From NCBI RefSeq assembly GCF_000021805.1, contig NC_011726.1:4496097-4560096 (forward strand): a stretch of DNA of 64,000 bases, read 5' to 3'. Origin of the DNA: Rippkaea orientalis PCC 8801. Lineage in GTDB: Bacteria > Cyanobacteriota > Cyanobacteriia > Cyanobacteriales > Microcystaceae. The position numbers were made by a program, and so were the translations under genes. The first letter of the stretch is position 1. The number at the start of each line of letters is the position of its first letter. Shown here piece after piece: positions 37,981 to 47,285 of the stretch. The notes beneath the pieces were generated by a model. The model was not told where the DNA came from. It made no database searches and was given only the letters and a program-made list of their open reading frames with translations.

Positions 37981-38505
37981 ATGACTAAAGGGGATCATAT
38001 TTATATTCAATGCCTTGGATTTGATCATCATGGTATAGATTGTGGTGATGATACGGTGATTCATTATTCTGGTTCTATTAAAGGAGGAACTGGTAAAATA
38101 GTTAGGGAATTAAAGAGTAAATTTGCGAATAGAAAGCTAATCAGGGTTAAAACTTATGGGAATAAATATTCTCCTGATTTAATCGTTCAGAGAGCAGAAT
38201 TTAGATTAAAAAACTCTCATAAAGAAGGCTATAATCTAGTTTTTAATAACTGTGAACAGTTTGCCTATGATTGCACTCAAGGTCAACCTGATAGTTGGCA
38301 ACTAAAACATGGAGCTATGGCATTCGTTGGTGGTGCGTCTGTAGCTGTATTAAATCCAGTAACTACAACAGTTTCGGCTGGTGGCATTCTTGGATTAGTT
38401 GGTGTTACGACTACTACCGTCGCTCTTGCTCCTACTATTGCACTCGGTGTTCTAGGAGCAGGATTAGGCTATTTAGGCTTAAAAGCATTGGACAATTCTG
38501 ATTAA
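37981..38505 (+). CDS. LRAT-like (NlpC/P60-superfamily) acyltransferase-type protein
   Basis: 174 residues. The first 105 look like the LRAT domain: GDHIYIQCLGFDHHGIDCG with the first catalytic His, VIHYSG with a second, and the nucleophilic Cys in NNCEQFAYDC (about residue 91). A Gly/Ala/Thr/Val-rich hydrophobic tail (about 112-170) probably inserts into membrane, as in many LRAT-domain proteins. Animal relatives acylate retinol or act as phospholipases; the bacterial role is unknown. It stands alone at the edge of a toxin-antitoxin island. Confidence 0.78.
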   Translation: MTKGDHIYIQCLGFDHHGIDCGDDTVIHYSGSIKGGTGKIVRELKSKFANRKLIRVKTYGNKYSPDLIVQRAEFRLKNSHKEGYNLVFNNCEQFAYDCTQGQPDSWQLKHGAMAFVGGASVAVLNPVTTTVSAGGILGLVGVTTTTVALAPTIALGVLGAGLGYLGLKALDNSD

Positions 38506-38649
38506 GAAATAGAGTTATTTTAAGCTTTTATAAGGTGGGCAAAAGGATTATAAATTCTCATAAATAAAGTTAGATTACGGAAATTTTATCCCCCTACCCC
38601 CATTCTCTAAATTTCAACCTGTTTTAATCATAATTTTTGATTATTTTTT

Positions 38650-38795
38650 CTATACATTTCGCTAAATAAGCATCATCTTCTGATAAAAGTTCAACCAAAT
38701 AGAAATAATATTTAATATAGTCAAAAATGTCAATTATTTTAGCATAATTAATTTAGTTTTGGGAATTTAATAGGTATCTTCTATTAATATTACAA
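38650..38795 (-). pseudogene. Two decayed hicB fragments
   Basis: Reading leftward from 38738, codons give ATA-IDIFDYIKYYFYLVELLSEDDAYLAKC, nearly the N-terminus of the intact HicB at 39489-39713 but with the start ATG changed to ATA; similarity fades near 38650. Just upstream (38795-38757) is a piece matching the C-terminal MLVEDGDEIP part with an internal stop. The order C-part then N-part means two separate decayed copies. The remainder of the 38506-38804 gap shows no gene. Confidence 0.65.
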
Positions 38796-38804
38796 GGGTA
38801 ACAA

Positions 38805-39137
38805 TTAAACTTGATTGATAAATTCTTCGTAATTACCTAATTTTGCAATAATTTCTAAATCATGGATACACTGACCAATAGAAACGATTGATTGACGCGC
38901 AAAAATTACGCCAGCAAATTTAATATTTTGAGCTTGACGACGATTAGATTCAATGAGAAAATCTTGATCTTGACTGAACAATAATCGTCTGAGTTCAGTT
39001 GCACGATCTAAGATTATTGGATCAGGATAACCTTTATAACCATCTTCTTGAACGGTTAAAACATCAATTCCTCTTAGTCTTAGTCCAGAAGTAATAGCAC
39101 GATGAATATGTTCATCCATATATAATTTAACTGACAT
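38805..39137 (-). CDS. DUF5615 PIN-like putative toxin
   Basis: 110 residues of the DUF5615 family, a PIN-like putative nuclease. KLYMDEHIHRAITSGLRLRGIDVLTVQEDG gives the first acidic residue, and LLFSQDQDFL carries the later D-x-D pair. Its start codon follows the stop of the DUF433 gene with no gap, the usual organisation of DUF433-DUF5615 pairs (VapB45/VapC45-like modules). The likely role is a toxin RNase held by DUF433. Confidence 0.82.
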   Translation of the reverse strand: MSVKLYMDEHIHRAITSGLRLRGIDVLTVQEDGYKGYPDPIILDRATELRRLLFSQDQDFLIESNRRQAQNIKFAGVIFARQSIVSIGQCIHDLEIIAKLGNYEEFINQV

Positions 39138-39449
39138 TTAGAGCATCCCTTGAGATTTTAAACGTTGAACAAAGGGTGTTTCTGGACTCTCTTTTTGCAT
39201 TTCTTCAGCATAGTTTTCTCTTTCTTCAATATCAGCATCTAATTCTGTTTGATGTTCCCAATAATACGCTAATGCAGCGTGAATTTGACTCATGGTTAAA
39301 TAGGGGTGTTGAAAGTGTATTTCTTCTGGACTCCAACCATAAGAAGTTTTTGCCATAATAATTTCTACTACCTTAAGGGTAGTTCCTTCAATAATCGGAA
39401 TTTGATTTTCATTAAGAATAATGTGTTTGTATTCTGTCTTTTTTGTCAT
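39138..39449 (-). CDS. DUF433 putative antitoxin
   Basis: 103 residues. The DUF433 core, a winged helix-turn-helix, is seen in IPIIEGTTLKVVEIIMAKTSYGWSPEEIHFQHPYLTMSQIHAALAYYWEH (about 13-62; stated in parts). The C-terminal acidic helix probably wraps the toxin. Partner of the DUF5615 gene, which begins immediately after its stop. It likely binds DNA and autoregulates. Confidence 0.82.
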   Translation of the reverse strand: MTKKTEYKHIILNENQIPIIEGTTLKVVEIIMAKTSYGWSPEEIHFQHPYLTMSQIHAALAYYWEHQTELDADIEERENYAEEMQKESPETPFVQRLKSQGML

Positions 39450-39485
39450 TTATTAACCTTTAACTCAGTGATAAAGTTGGATTAA

Positions 39486-39502
39486 TTATCAGTTTACCAT
39501 AA
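39486..39502. repeat. 17-bp motif at an antitoxin 3' end
   Basis: ttatcagtttaccataa. It contains the stop of the hicB gene on the minus strand. An identical copy forms the end of the DUF2281 gene (40355-40371) and a one-mismatch copy is at 37837-37853. Confidence 0.75.
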
Positions 39503-39713
39503 TTGATTGAGGTTGGGGAATTTCATCGCCGTCTTCTACTAACATCAATAAATGAACTCTAACTGCTTCCTTAATTTCTTGAATTGCTTCTTCTTGACTG
39601 TCCCCATGTGCCATAATACCTAATTCTAAACATTTAGCTAGATAAGTATCATCTTCTCTTGAAAATTCAACTAAATAAGAATAATATTTAATATGGTCAA
39701 AAATGTCAATCAT
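39489..39713 (-). CDS. hicB: HicB-type antitoxin
   Basis: 74 residues with the partial RNase H fold of HicB: YLVEFSREDDTYLAKCLELGIMAHGDSQEEAIQEIKEAVR (residues 12-51, named in part) is the family core. It overlaps the upstream HicA-like gene by 8 bp, the usual toxin-antitoxin coupling. The last residues come from a repeated 17-bp motif, so the natural C-terminus may have been replaced. Remnants of very similar genes lie at 38650-38795. Confidence 0.82.
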   Translation of the reverse strand: MIDIFDHIKYYSYLVEFSREDDTYLAKCLELGIMAHGDSQEEAIQEIKEAVRVHLLMLVEDGDEIPQPQSIMVN

Positions 39714-39969
39714 TGTTTTCTCCTTCTCGTATCTCTTTAAGCTTAATTAAAGCAAGTCTAACTTGTTTAACTTGATAGGGTTTAGCTTTTCCATCTTTTC
39801 CTTTTTGGAGATTAATTCTAGGTTCTCCCTGCCAAGGTACTTTAAAAGGATAATGACTTGACCCTCTATTTCTAGGTTGATTAAAGAAGCTTTCTGTAAT
39901 TTTTATCAAACGAGAAAATCTAATATTTTTAGTATTTTCAAGTTCTGTAATTGCTTCATCAATATCCAT
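39706..39969 (-). CDS. hicA: HicA-like toxin
   Basis: 87 residues. The C-terminal RNRGSSHYPFKVPWQGEPRINLQ has the GSSHY-type His of HicA mRNA interferases and a basic tail. The N-terminal segment (DEAITELENTKNIRFSRLIKI) is close to the extended HicA group. It precedes hicB with an 8-bp overlap, so toxin and antitoxin are cotranscribed. It should cut mRNA when free of HicB. Confidence 0.78.
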   Translation of the reverse strand: MDIDEAITELENTKNIRFSRLIKITESFFNQPRNRGSSHYPFKVPWQGEPRINLQKGKDGKAKPYQVKQVRLALIKLKEIREGENND

Positions 39970-40112
39970 TATAGTTACTTTTATCTTGGTTTATCAATAC
40001 ATAATTGACACATATAATAAAACTTTTGTTAATTTTTATAAAGTTAATTTTCGTAAAACCACTTCCCTAACCTGTTTTAAGATTTGTTTAGGGTATTTTG
40101 CAACAAAATTGT

Positions 40113-40328
40113 CTATGAATATGTTAATCTTAACTTAGGAAGTTTAATAGGTAAAATTTCTAATCCAGAAAATTATAAACTTATAGCTTCTTTTAAATTA
40201 TCTTTTGCTTCTTCTATTGTCTCTCCTTGACTAGCAATATCTAATTTTGGACAAAAAGAGACATATCCCTCTCCTTCTTTTTCAATAATTGACGTAAATT
40301 GTTGTCTTGTTTGCATAATATTTGTCAT
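40113..40328 (-). pseudogene. Solitary hicB gene with in-frame stop
   Basis: ATG at 40328 opens a frame reading MTNIMQTRQQFTSIIEKEGEG then YVSFCPKLDIASQGETIEEAKDNLKEAISL, an obvious HicB N-terminal core. A TAA at 40173-40175 ends it after 51 residues. Reading through, the same frame continues GLEILPIKLPK, HicB-tail-like, to a stop at 40113. So it is probably a nonsense-mutated or shortened HicB with no HicA beside it. The rest of 39970-40362 is AT-rich with no gene. Confidence 0.65.
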
Positions 40329-40354
40329 TTTCTAATAATCTAGAGGATAACCAT

Positions 40355-40371
40355 TTATCAGTTTACCATAA
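40355..40371. repeat. 17-bp motif at an antitoxin 3' end, second copy
   Basis: ttatcagtttaccataa, identical to 39486-39502. On the minus strand it supplies the final Trp codon and TAA stop of the DUF2281 gene. Confidence 0.75.
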
Positions 40372-40584
40372 GAAAGGATCATTAAAATCTTGACTCATCC
40401 AAATTTTTCCTTGATGCAAACCTAAGATTCGTTTTTTAGCAGAAGGTTTTAACTTTTCTGGAGTTGATGAATATTCGTCATCAATAGATTCTATATAATC
40501 TAAAATTTTTTGCTGTTTTTCCAGGGATATATTCTGAAGTTTAGTAATAATTTTTTGAGTGATTTGACTATTAGAAATCGTCAT
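40363..40584 (-). CDS. DUF2281-like solitary antitoxin
   Basis: 73 residues. KLQNISLEKQQKILDYIESI and RILGLHQGKIWMSQDFNDP are the two conserved blocks of the DUF2281 family, antitoxins normally paired with a PIN toxin. No toxin adjoins. The expected C-terminal tail after DFNDP is missing and is replaced by the repeated 17-bp motif. I start at the ATG at 40584; the open frame to 40668 adds sequence unlike the family. Confidence 0.7.
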   Translation of the reverse strand: MTISNSQITQKIITKLQNISLEKQQKILDYIESIDDEYSSTPEKLKPSAKKRILGLHQGKIWMSQDFNDPFLW

Positions 40585-40906
40585 AATTTTCTCAGGTGTA
40601 GTTAGATTAGCACTCCAGTTACTATCATAACAAGATATTGTAAATACACTTAAGTGTGTTTTTGTCAAGCATTATAAAATGAACTTTTGTAAATAGAAAA
40701 ATGAGTAACTACTTCAGTCAATTTGTCAATATTTGTAACAAAATATTTCACCTTTCTTTGCAAATTGTGTCAAATGATCGAGTAACTGCTCATTTGACCC
40801 CCATTTTCTGCTACAAACACAAAGGAGTCCTATTAAATTCTTTGCCAACTCCCTTGGGGGTTTGCACTGTTTAGACCATCATAAAAATCAAGGAGCTTTA
40901 TCATAG
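40585..40906. other. chlH upstream region
   Basis: 322 bp with no gene. It should hold the chlH promoter. AAGGAG at about 40890-40895 is the chlH ribosome site. I could not pick a convincing -35/-10 pair. Confidence 0.4.
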
Positions 40907-43900
40907 ATGTTTACCCACGTCAAGTCCACCATTCGCCATATCGTTCCAAAGGCAATTAATGGTCGTTCTTTGCTTAAGGTGGTCTATGTCGTCTTAGAAC
41001 CTCAGTATCAGAGTTCTCTATCGGCGGCTGTTAATGCTATCAATAGTAATAATCCCAAGTTAGCCATAGAAATTAGTGGTTATTTAATCGAAGAACTGAG
41101 AAACCCCGAAAACTACGAGGAATTTAAACGAGATATAGCTAATGCAAACCTTTTTATCGCGTCGTTGATCTTCATTGAAGACCTAGCGGATAAAGTGGTC
41201 GAAGCAGTCAAACCCCATCGGGATAACTTAGATGCGGTGGTTGTTTTCCCCTCCATGCCCCAGGTAATGCGCTTAAATAAATTGGGTAGCTTTTCCATGG
41301 CACAGTTGGGACAGTCTAAGAGTGCGATCGCCCAATTTATGCGAAAACGCAAAGAAAATTCGGGTGCAGGGTTCCAAGATGCCATGTTAAAGCTATTGCG
41401 GACGCTTCCCCAAGTTTTGAAGTATCTTCCCGTGGAAAAGGCGCAAGATGCTCGCAACTTTATGCTAAGTTTTCAGTATTGGTTAGGGGGATCGGCAGAA
41501 AATTTAGAGAATTTCCTGCTAATGTTGGCGCACAAGTATTCCTACCCCGACTTACTCCAAGATAAGACTGTTGACTATAAAGATCCCGTCGTTTATCCCG
41601 ATATGGGAATATGGCATCCCCTCTCGATGCAAATGTTCGAGGATGTCCCTTCCTATCTACAATGGTTCAACAGTCGGACGGATATCTCCGATAACCTCAA
41701 AGATCCCTTGGCCCCTTGTGTTGGTTTAATTTTACAACGAACCCATCTTGTAACCGGAGATGATGCTCACTATGTAGCCATGGTACAGGAATTAGAGTGC
41801 ATGGGAGCAAGAGTTATTCCCGTATTTGCAGGGGGGTTAGACTTTTCTAAACCCGTGGAGGCCTATTTTTGGGATCGCAGCGTCAAAGGGATAGAACCTG
41901 TAGCTATTGTAGACACCGTTGTATCCTTAACAGGGTTTGCCTTAGTCGGTGGTCCTGCGCGTCAAGACCATCCTAAAGCGATAGAATCATTAAAACGCCT
42001 CAACCGTCCCTATATGTGTGCGTTACCTCTCGTCTTCCAAACCACCCAAGAATGGGAAGCAAGCGATTTAGGGTTACATCCGATCCAAGTTGCCTTACAA
42101 ATTGCTATCCCTGAGTTAGACGGTGCTATTGAACCCATTATACTCTCAGGACGGGATGGTAATACGGGACGAGCGATCGCCCTTCAAGATCGTATCGAAG
42201 CGGTGGCACAACGGGCATTAAAATGGGCTAATCTACGGAAAAAACCTAAATTAGACAAGAAAGTCGCTATTACCGTCTTTAGCTTCCCTCCCGATAAAGG
42301 AAACGTGGGAACCGCAGCCTATTTAGACGTATTTGGCTCTATTTACGAGGTAATGAAGGCATTAAAAGGCAATGGGTACGATGTGCAAGAATTACCCGAC
42401 TCCCCCAAAGCTTTGATGGAAGCGGTGATCCACGATGCACAAGCGCAGTATGCGTCCCCTGAGTTGAATATAGCCTATCGGATGTCGGTGGAACAATACG
42501 AACGGTTAACCCCCTATTCGGTTCGTTTAGAAGAAAATTGGGGTCCTCCTCCGGGTCATTTAAACAGTGACGGACAGAATTTATTAATCTATGGCAAACA
42601 GTTTGGTAACGTCTTTATTGGGGTTCAACCAACTTTTGGTTATGAAGGTGATCCCATGCGGTTACTATTCTCAAGATCGGCCAGTCCCCATCATGGTTTT
42701 GCTGCCTATTACACCTATTTAAACCAAGTTTGGAAAGCGGATGCGGTGTTGCATTTTGGAACCCATGGATCACTGGAATTTATGCCAGGGAAACAGATGG
42801 GAATGTCGGGAGAATGTTACCCTGATAGTTTGATTGGAATGATCCCCAATTTGTATTATTATGCGGCGAATAATCCTAGTGAAGCAACCATTGCTAAACG
42901 TCGCAGCTATGCGGAAACCATCTCCTATTTAACCCCTCCTGCGGAGAATGCAGGGTTATACAAAGGACTGCAAGAATTAAGTGAATTAATAGGGTCATAC
43001 CAAACCCTCAAAGATAGCGGACGGGGTATCCCTATTGTTAACACCATCATGGATAAATCTCGCTTAGTCAATTTGGATCAGGATATTGCATTACCTGACA
43101 CCGATGCTAAAGATATGACCTCCGAAGAACGGGATAATATTGTCGGTTTGGTTTACCGAAAATTGATGGAAATTGAGTCCCGTTTGTTGCCTTGTGGCCT
43201 TCATGTTATTGGTAAACCTCCCTCCGCAGAAGAAGCGATCGCAACGTTAGTCAATATTGCTGCTTTAGACCGTGAAGAAGAAGGAATTACCTCCTTACCC
43301 CGTATTATTGCTAACAGTGTGGGACGGGAAATTGAGGAAGTTTATCAAAACAGCGATCGCGGTATTCTAGAAGATGTGGAATTACTGCAACAAATTACCC
43401 TAGCAACCCGTGAAGCAGTGTCTGCTTTAGTCAAAGAACAAATAGATGCAGAAGGACGAGTTTCCTTTGTTTCTAAACTCAATTTCTTTAACATGGGTAA
43501 AAAGACACCTTGGGTCGAAACCCTCCATAATTTAGGGTATAAAAATGTCGATCAGGATGCCTTAAAACCCCTCTTTGAATACCTAGAATTTTGTTTAGAA
43601 CAGGTTTGTGCCGATAACGAATTAGGAGGGTTACTAAAAGCATTAGAAGGGGAATATGTGTTACCAGGTCCTGGAGGTGATCCCATCCGTAACCCCAACG
43701 TTTTACCCACTGGTAAAAACATCCACGCATTAGACCCCCAATCTATCCCCACCTTAGCTGCCGTTAAGTCTGCTAAAATTGTCGTAGATCGATTATTAGC
43801 ACGGCAAAAAATTGATAATGGTGGCAATTATCCCGAAACCATTGCTTGCGTTTTGTGGGGAACGGATAACATCAAAACCTACGGGGAGTCCCTCGCACAA

Positions 43901-44899
43901 ATCATGTGGATGGTAGGGGTTAAACCCGTTCCCGATGCGTTAGGACGAGTCAACAAATTAGAGTTAATTTCCCTCGAAGAATTAGGACGACCTCGTATTG
44001 ATGTAGTGGTCAACTGTTCGGGAGTGTTCCGTGACCTATTTATTAACCAAATGAACTTATTAGATCAAGCGGTTAAAATGGCAGCAGAAGCAAACGAACC
44101 CCTAGAGATGAACTACGTCCGTAAACACGCTTTACAGCAAGCAGAAGAAATGGGAATTAACCTGCGTCAAGCAGCAACCCGCATCTTTTCTAACGCTTCT
44201 GGTTCCTATTCGTCTAACGTCAATTTAGCGGTAGAAAATAGCAGTTGGGAAGAAGAAAAAGAGTTACAAGATATGTATCTCAACCGCAAAGGGTTTGCCT
44301 TCGACTCTGATAACCCAGGGGTCATGAATGACAACCGTAAAGTGTTTGAAGCTGCATTAAAAACAGCCGATGCAACCTTCCAAAACTTAGATTCTTCCGA
44401 AATTAGTTTAACGGATGTTTCCCATTATTTCGACTCTGATCCCACAAAAGTAGTGGCAAGTTTACGGGGAGATGGTAAAAAACCGGCCGCGTATATTGCC
44501 GATACAACTACCGCAAACGCACAGGTTCGGACCTTATCAGAAACCGTCCGTTTAGATGCGCGTACCAAATTATTAAACCCTAAATGGTACGAGGGAATGT
44601 TATCCCACGGTTACGAAGGAGTAAGGGAACTTTCTAAGCGGTTAGTCAATACAATGGGATGGTCTGCAACTGCTGATGCGGTAGATAATTGGGTCTATGA
44701 AGACGTAAATACAACCTTTATTCAAGATGAGGAAATGTGTAAACGTCTGATGAATTTAAACCCCAATTCTTTCCGGAAAATGGTCGGTACTTTATTAGAA
44801 GTTAATGGCCGCGGTTACTGGGAAACATCACAGGAAAACTTAGACAAGTTACAGGAATTGTATCAGGAGGTTGAGGACAGAATTGAAGGAGTAGAGTAA
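40907..44899 (+). CDS. chlH: Magnesium chelatase subunit H
   Basis: ChlH binds protoporphyrin IX and, with ChlI and ChlD, inserts Mg2+ as the first committed step of chlorophyll synthesis. The product is 1330 residues, full length for ChlH. Typical cobN/Mg-chelatase blocks include [53 protein letters not shown] (about 642-677) and [18 protein letters not shown]. The ATG has AAGGAG 12 nt upstream. The last 49 bp recur, diverged but in frame, at 47721-47769. Confidence 0.97.
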   Translation: MFTHVKSTIRHIVPKAINGRSLLKVVYVVLEPQYQSSLSAAVNAINSNNPKLAIEISGYLIEELRNPENYEEFKRDIANANLFIASLIFIEDLADKVVEAVKPHRDNLDAVVVFPSMPQVMRLNKLGSFSMAQLGQSKSAIAQFMRKRKENSGAGFQDAMLKLLRTLPQVLKYLPVEKAQDARNFMLSFQYWLGGSAENLENFLLMLAHKYSYPDLLQDKTVDYKDPVVYPDMGIWHPLSMQMFEDVPSYLQWFNSRTDISDNLKDPLAPCVGLILQRTHLVTGDDAHYVAMVQELECMGARVIPVFAGGLDFSKPVEAYFWDRSVKGIEPVAIVDTVVSLTGFALVGGPARQDHPKAIESLKRLNRPYMCALPLVFQTTQEWEASDLGLHPIQVALQIAIPELDGAIEPIILSGRDGNTGRAIALQDRIEAVAQRALKWANLRKKPKLDKKVAITVFSFPPDKGNVGTAAYLDVFGSIYEVMKALKGNGYDVQELPDSPKALMEAVIHDAQAQYASPELNIAYRMSVEQYERLTPYSVRLEENWGPPPGHLNSDGQNLLIYGKQFGNVFIGVQPTFGYEGDPMRLLFSRSASPHHGFAAYYTYLNQVWKADAVLHFGTHGSLEFMPGKQMGMSGECYPDSLIGMIPNLYYYAANNPSEATIAKRRSYAETISYLTPPAENAGLYKGLQELSELIGSYQTLKDSGRGIPIVNTIMDKSRLVNLDQDIALPDTDAKDMTSEERDNIVGLVYRKLMEIESRLLPCGLHVIGKPPSAEEAIATLVNIAALDREEEGITSLPRIIANSVGREIEEVYQNSDRGILEDVELLQQITLATREAVSALVKEQIDAEGRVSFVSKLNFFNMGKKTPWVETLHNLGYKNVDQDALKPLFEYLEFCLEQVCADNELGGLLKALEGEYVLPGPGGDPIRNPNVLPTGKNIHALDPQSIPTLAAVKSAKIVVDRLLARQKIDNGGNYPETIACVLWGTDNIKTYGESLAQIMWMVGVKPVPDALGRVNKLELISLEELGRPRIDVVVNCSGVFRDLFINQMNLLDQAVKMAAEANEPLEMNYVRKHALQQAEEMGINLRQAATRIFSNASGSYSSNVNLAVENSSWEEEKELQDMYLNRKGFAFDSDNPGVMNDNRKVFEAALKTADATFQNLDSSEISLTDVSHYFDSDPTKVVASLRGDGKKPAAYIADTTTANAQVRTLSETVRLDARTKLLNPKWYEGMLSHGYEGVRELSKRLVNTMGWSATADAVDNWVYEDVNTTFIQDEEMCKRLMNLNPNSFRKMVGTLLEVNGRGYWETSQENLDKLQELYQEVEDRIEGVE

Positions 44900-44905
44900 C
44901 ATAGT

Positions 44906-44926
44906 AGGGTGGGTAATACCCACCCT
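44906..44926 (+). terminator. 21-bp palindrome after chlH
   Basis: agggtgggta-a-tacccaccct is a perfect palindrome seven bases after the chlH stop, followed by taattattt. It resembles the dispersed 21-bp palindromes at 27231 and 27526. It probably ends or stabilises the chlH transcript. Confidence 0.6.
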
Positions 44927-44958
44927 TAATTATTTAATTAAGTTTAAAATAATTAGTA

Positions 44959-45303
44959 ATGGCAGAATTACCAATAGAAATTACTACAACTGTTTTAGAG
45001 TTACAAAAACAATTGTTATCAATTATTCATAAAACAACAGCAACCGCTTTTACACTTCTAGAAAGTTATGGAGAAACAGAAAAAACTATTGTTTCCCTTA
45101 ATGACCTTGATAACATTAGGGAGAGAGCAAACACTTATTATTCACGATTTTATACTTTATTGTTAAGAATTGCCGATTCTCAACCCATAGCCAGTAATGC
45201 TATGCTAGAGCTATTAGACCGTTCCATTGATGAAGCACAAGCTAACATAGCAGCATCAGAAGCTACCATTAGAGAAGAAAAAAGGAATTGGAATCTGCCA
45301 TGA
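44959..45303 (+). CDS. Unknown alpha-helical protein
   Basis: 114 residues, all helical in appearance, no membrane segment, no family I recognise. Heptad-like stretches (TTTVLELQKQLLSIIHKTT and EAQANIAASEATIREEKRN) suggest a coiled coil. The stop overlaps the next start by 4 bp (ATGA), so the two genes are coupled and their products may associate. It belongs to the accessory block between chlH and its duplicated tail. Confidence 0.6.
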   Translation: MAELPIEITTTVLELQKQLLSIIHKTTATAFTLLESYGETEKTIVSLNDLDNIRERANTYYSRFYTLLLRIADSQPIASNAMLELLDRSIDEAQANIAASEATIREEKRNWNLP

Positions 45304-45509
45304 CACAAGAACCCTTTATCCCCGATATGGAAAAAATTAAGGCAACATCAGCTAAAGTTAAAGCACTTTGTCAGCGTATGGATGCTGAAATTTTAGTATT
45401 AGATGACATTATTGCTCAATTAGAGGAAGAAAATAGACGTTCTCCTTTGTATCAATATCGTTTGAATAGGGCAAAAAGATTGTTAAATAGTAATATTAGT
45501 GTTAAGTAA
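45300..45509 (+). CDS. Unknown small helical protein
   Basis: 69 residues from the ATG at 45300, overlapping the previous stop by 4 bp. It is charged and helical (KIKATSAKVKALCQRMDAEI, then DDIIAQLEEENRR), likely coiled coil. No family recognised. The overlap suggests it acts with the preceding protein. Confidence 0.6.
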   Translation: MTQEPFIPDMEKIKATSAKVKALCQRMDAEILVLDDIIAQLEEENRRSPLYQYRLNRAKRLLNSNISVK

Positions 45510-45592
45510 ACTTGACCAAATTGAGTATAATAGGAATATTAAGGCTTGAAAGACTGGTATTATATTAGTCTCTCTATCTTTAACAAGAAGTT

Positions 45593-46189
45593 ATGAAAAA
45601 TAGCTTTTGGGGGTTAATATGGCAAAGTTTTCTAGAAATTTATGCGGTTCCCGCTACTTTTCTCGGAATTATTATTTCAGTCATAGCTTGGATTCTTTCA
45701 TCGAAAACTCAGGTTTCTCTACCTTTAGTCATTACAATAGCTGTATTTACTTTAATCGTTATCATTACCCTCTTTCATGCAGCTTATAAAGCTTTTAGAT
45801 ACACTAACAAGTTAGAGTCTGAGTTAGAAGAAGTTAGAGAAACTAATGAAAACCTTGTTAATGAGGTCAATAAATGGAGAATACCTAAAATTCTGCGAGT
45901 ACAGAAGAATCAAAATACAGATTTTATACTATGTCTTCTAGAAAGTTCAGACTTATTTGCCATTAAAATAACAGTATCCTTTTATTATACGGATGAAGAC
46001 GGTTTTGAAAGATTCATCGGTCTTGGTTTCATTGAAAATATACAAACTGATGGAAAAATACAAGCAGTAATGAATCACCCATTTTCTACTTATCAAAATA
46101 TTTTAGATAAATTAGCCAATAATGATCATACAGTCTTAGAAAGAACCATTATTAGACCTGGAACACCTAATGATTTTAATCAACCCTAA
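45593..46189 (+). CDS. Unknown two-helix membrane protein
   Basis: 198 residues with two N-terminal transmembrane helices (about 7-31 and 38-61), then a short coiled segment (SELEEVRETNENLVNEVNKW) and a cytoplasmic beta-rich domain of about 110 residues. No family recognised. The next gene starts 12 bp after its stop, with AAAGGAG between, so they form a unit. The helices-coil-domain layout recalls membrane sensors, but that is only a resemblance. Confidence 0.55.
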   Translation: MKNSFWGLIWQSFLEIYAVPATFLGIIISVIAWILSSKTQVSLPLVITIAVFTLIVIITLFHAAYKAFRYTNKLESELEEVRETNENLVNEVNKWRIPKILRVQKNQNTDFILCLLESSDLFAIKITVSFYYTDEDGFERFIGLGFIENIQTDGKIQAVMNHPFSTYQNILDKLANNDHTVLERTIIRPGTPNDFNQP

Positions 46190-46201
46190 AGGAGAGTTAA
46201 C

Positions 46202-46648
46202 ATGGCACAAGTAAAAGATACTGCTATTCTATCACCCAAAGGAACATTTCCTGCTACTGTAGCTAAAGTTATTGACGATTATAAATTGGTGATTAATCGA
46301 GGTTCAGAACATGGAATCAGAGAAGGACAGAGAATGTTAGTTTATTGTGTTAGTGATGAAGATATTAAAGATCCTAACACGGGAGAGTCTTTAGGCTATC
46401 TTGAATTGGTTCGAGGAACAGGAAAAATTATTTTTATTCAAGAAAAAATATCCATTCTTGAATCAGATAAAACAAAAGCTGAAATTCGCAAAATCTTTAA
46501 TAGAGCTTCAAAATCTGAACCTCGTAGTCATACTTTAAAAACTTTGAGTGCTATGTTAGCAGAACCTGAACCCTTAGAAACCATTGAATCAAAAGAATTG
46601 GTTCCCTTTGAAAATCCTCAAGTCGGAGATCAAGTTAAACCTATTTAG
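46202..46648 (+). CDS. Unknown beta-barrel protein, FlgT-C-like pattern
   Basis: 148 residues. The pattern KVIDDYKLVINRGSEHGIREGQRMLVY followed by DPNTGESLGYLELVRGTGKIIFIQEK resembles the C-terminal domain of FlgT-like proteins, small barrels also found in stand-alone bacterial proteins. Flagella are absent in cyanobacteria, so a flagellar role is not implied. It probably works with the membrane protein encoded just upstream. Function unknown. Confidence 0.55.
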   Translation: MAQVKDTAILSPKGTFPATVAKVIDDYKLVINRGSEHGIREGQRMLVYCVSDEDIKDPNTGESLGYLELVRGTGKIIFIQEKISILESDKTKAEIRKIFNRASKSEPRSHTLKTLSAMLAEPEPLETIESKELVPFENPQVGDQVKPI

Positions 46649-46661
46649 AATATTATAAATC

Positions 46662-46832
46662 ATGAAAAATAATAGAACATTAGACTATTTTTTATCTCTT
46701 AAATATCCTATCTCAATTTATCCTGAAGATGAGGGAGGATATACTGCTTTAATTACTGATTTACCAGGGTGTATAACCCAAGGAGAAACCCTAGAGGAAG
46801 TTGTGATTAATATTAATGAAAACAAAGTATAG
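46662..46832 (+). CDS. HicB-like fragment overlapping a PIN gene
   Basis: 56 residues: SLKYPISIYPEDEGGYTALITDLPGCITQGETLEEVVININ is a clear HicB core, but the protein ends with KTKV-type filler where the usual LWIE-type helix and DNA-binding part should follow. Its 3' end overlaps the PIN gene by 17 bp. This looks like a HicB gene cut and joined to a PIN gene by deletion. It may still be translated. Confidence 0.6.
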   Translation: MKNNRTLDYFLSLKYPISIYPEDEGGYTALITDLPGCITQGETLEEVVININENKV

Positions 46833-47274
46833 AATTTACATGGATGTCTGTTGTTTCAATCGTCCTTTTGATGATTGGTCACAATTAAGAATCCGTCTTG
46901 AAGCAGAAGCTATTTTAACAATTATTAATTATTTTCAAACAGAAGAATGGTTATTAATTGGTAGTATAGCTCTTGACTCAGAAATTGAGCAAACCCCTGA
47001 TCTGGAGAAAAAACAACAAGTCAAAGATTTATTAACCTTAGCAAAGACTAAAATTTCCCTAACTGAAGTGATTGAAGAAAGAACTAAAATGCTAGTAAAA
47101 TTAGGTTTTAAATCTTTTGATGCTTTACATCTTGCTTATGCTGAATCAGCTATAGTAGATGTATTTTTAACAACCGATGATAGATTATTAAACAAAGCAA
47201 CCCTTAATCAATCTATATTAAAATTATCTGTGAAAAATCCTATCTCTTGGTTAATGGAACAATCAAACGATTGA
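46816..47274 (+). CDS. PIN-domain putative ribonuclease toxin
   Basis: 152 residues. YRIYMDVCCFNRPFDDWSQ gives the first catalytic Asp (residue 9) and FDALHLAYAESAIVDVFLTTDD the later acidic residues of a PIN-fold RNase. It is of the VapC-like kind. The likely antitoxin is the next gene (47286-47480), which starts 11 bp after this stop. It would degrade RNA when released from its partner. Confidence 0.8.
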   Translation: MKTKYRIYMDVCCFNRPFDDWSQLRIRLEAEAILTIINYFQTEEWLLIGSIALDSEIEQTPDLEKKQQVKDLLTLAKTKISLTEVIEERTKMLVKLGFKSFDALHLAYAESAIVDVFLTTDDRLLNKATLNQSILKLSVKNPISWLMEQSND

Positions 47275-47285
47275 GGAATACAATA

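Noticed and set aside
44906-44926. Palindrome after chlH as a transcription-factor operator
   Set aside because: It is downstream of the stop and is a member of a dispersed repeat family, so a transcript-end hairpin is the simpler reading.
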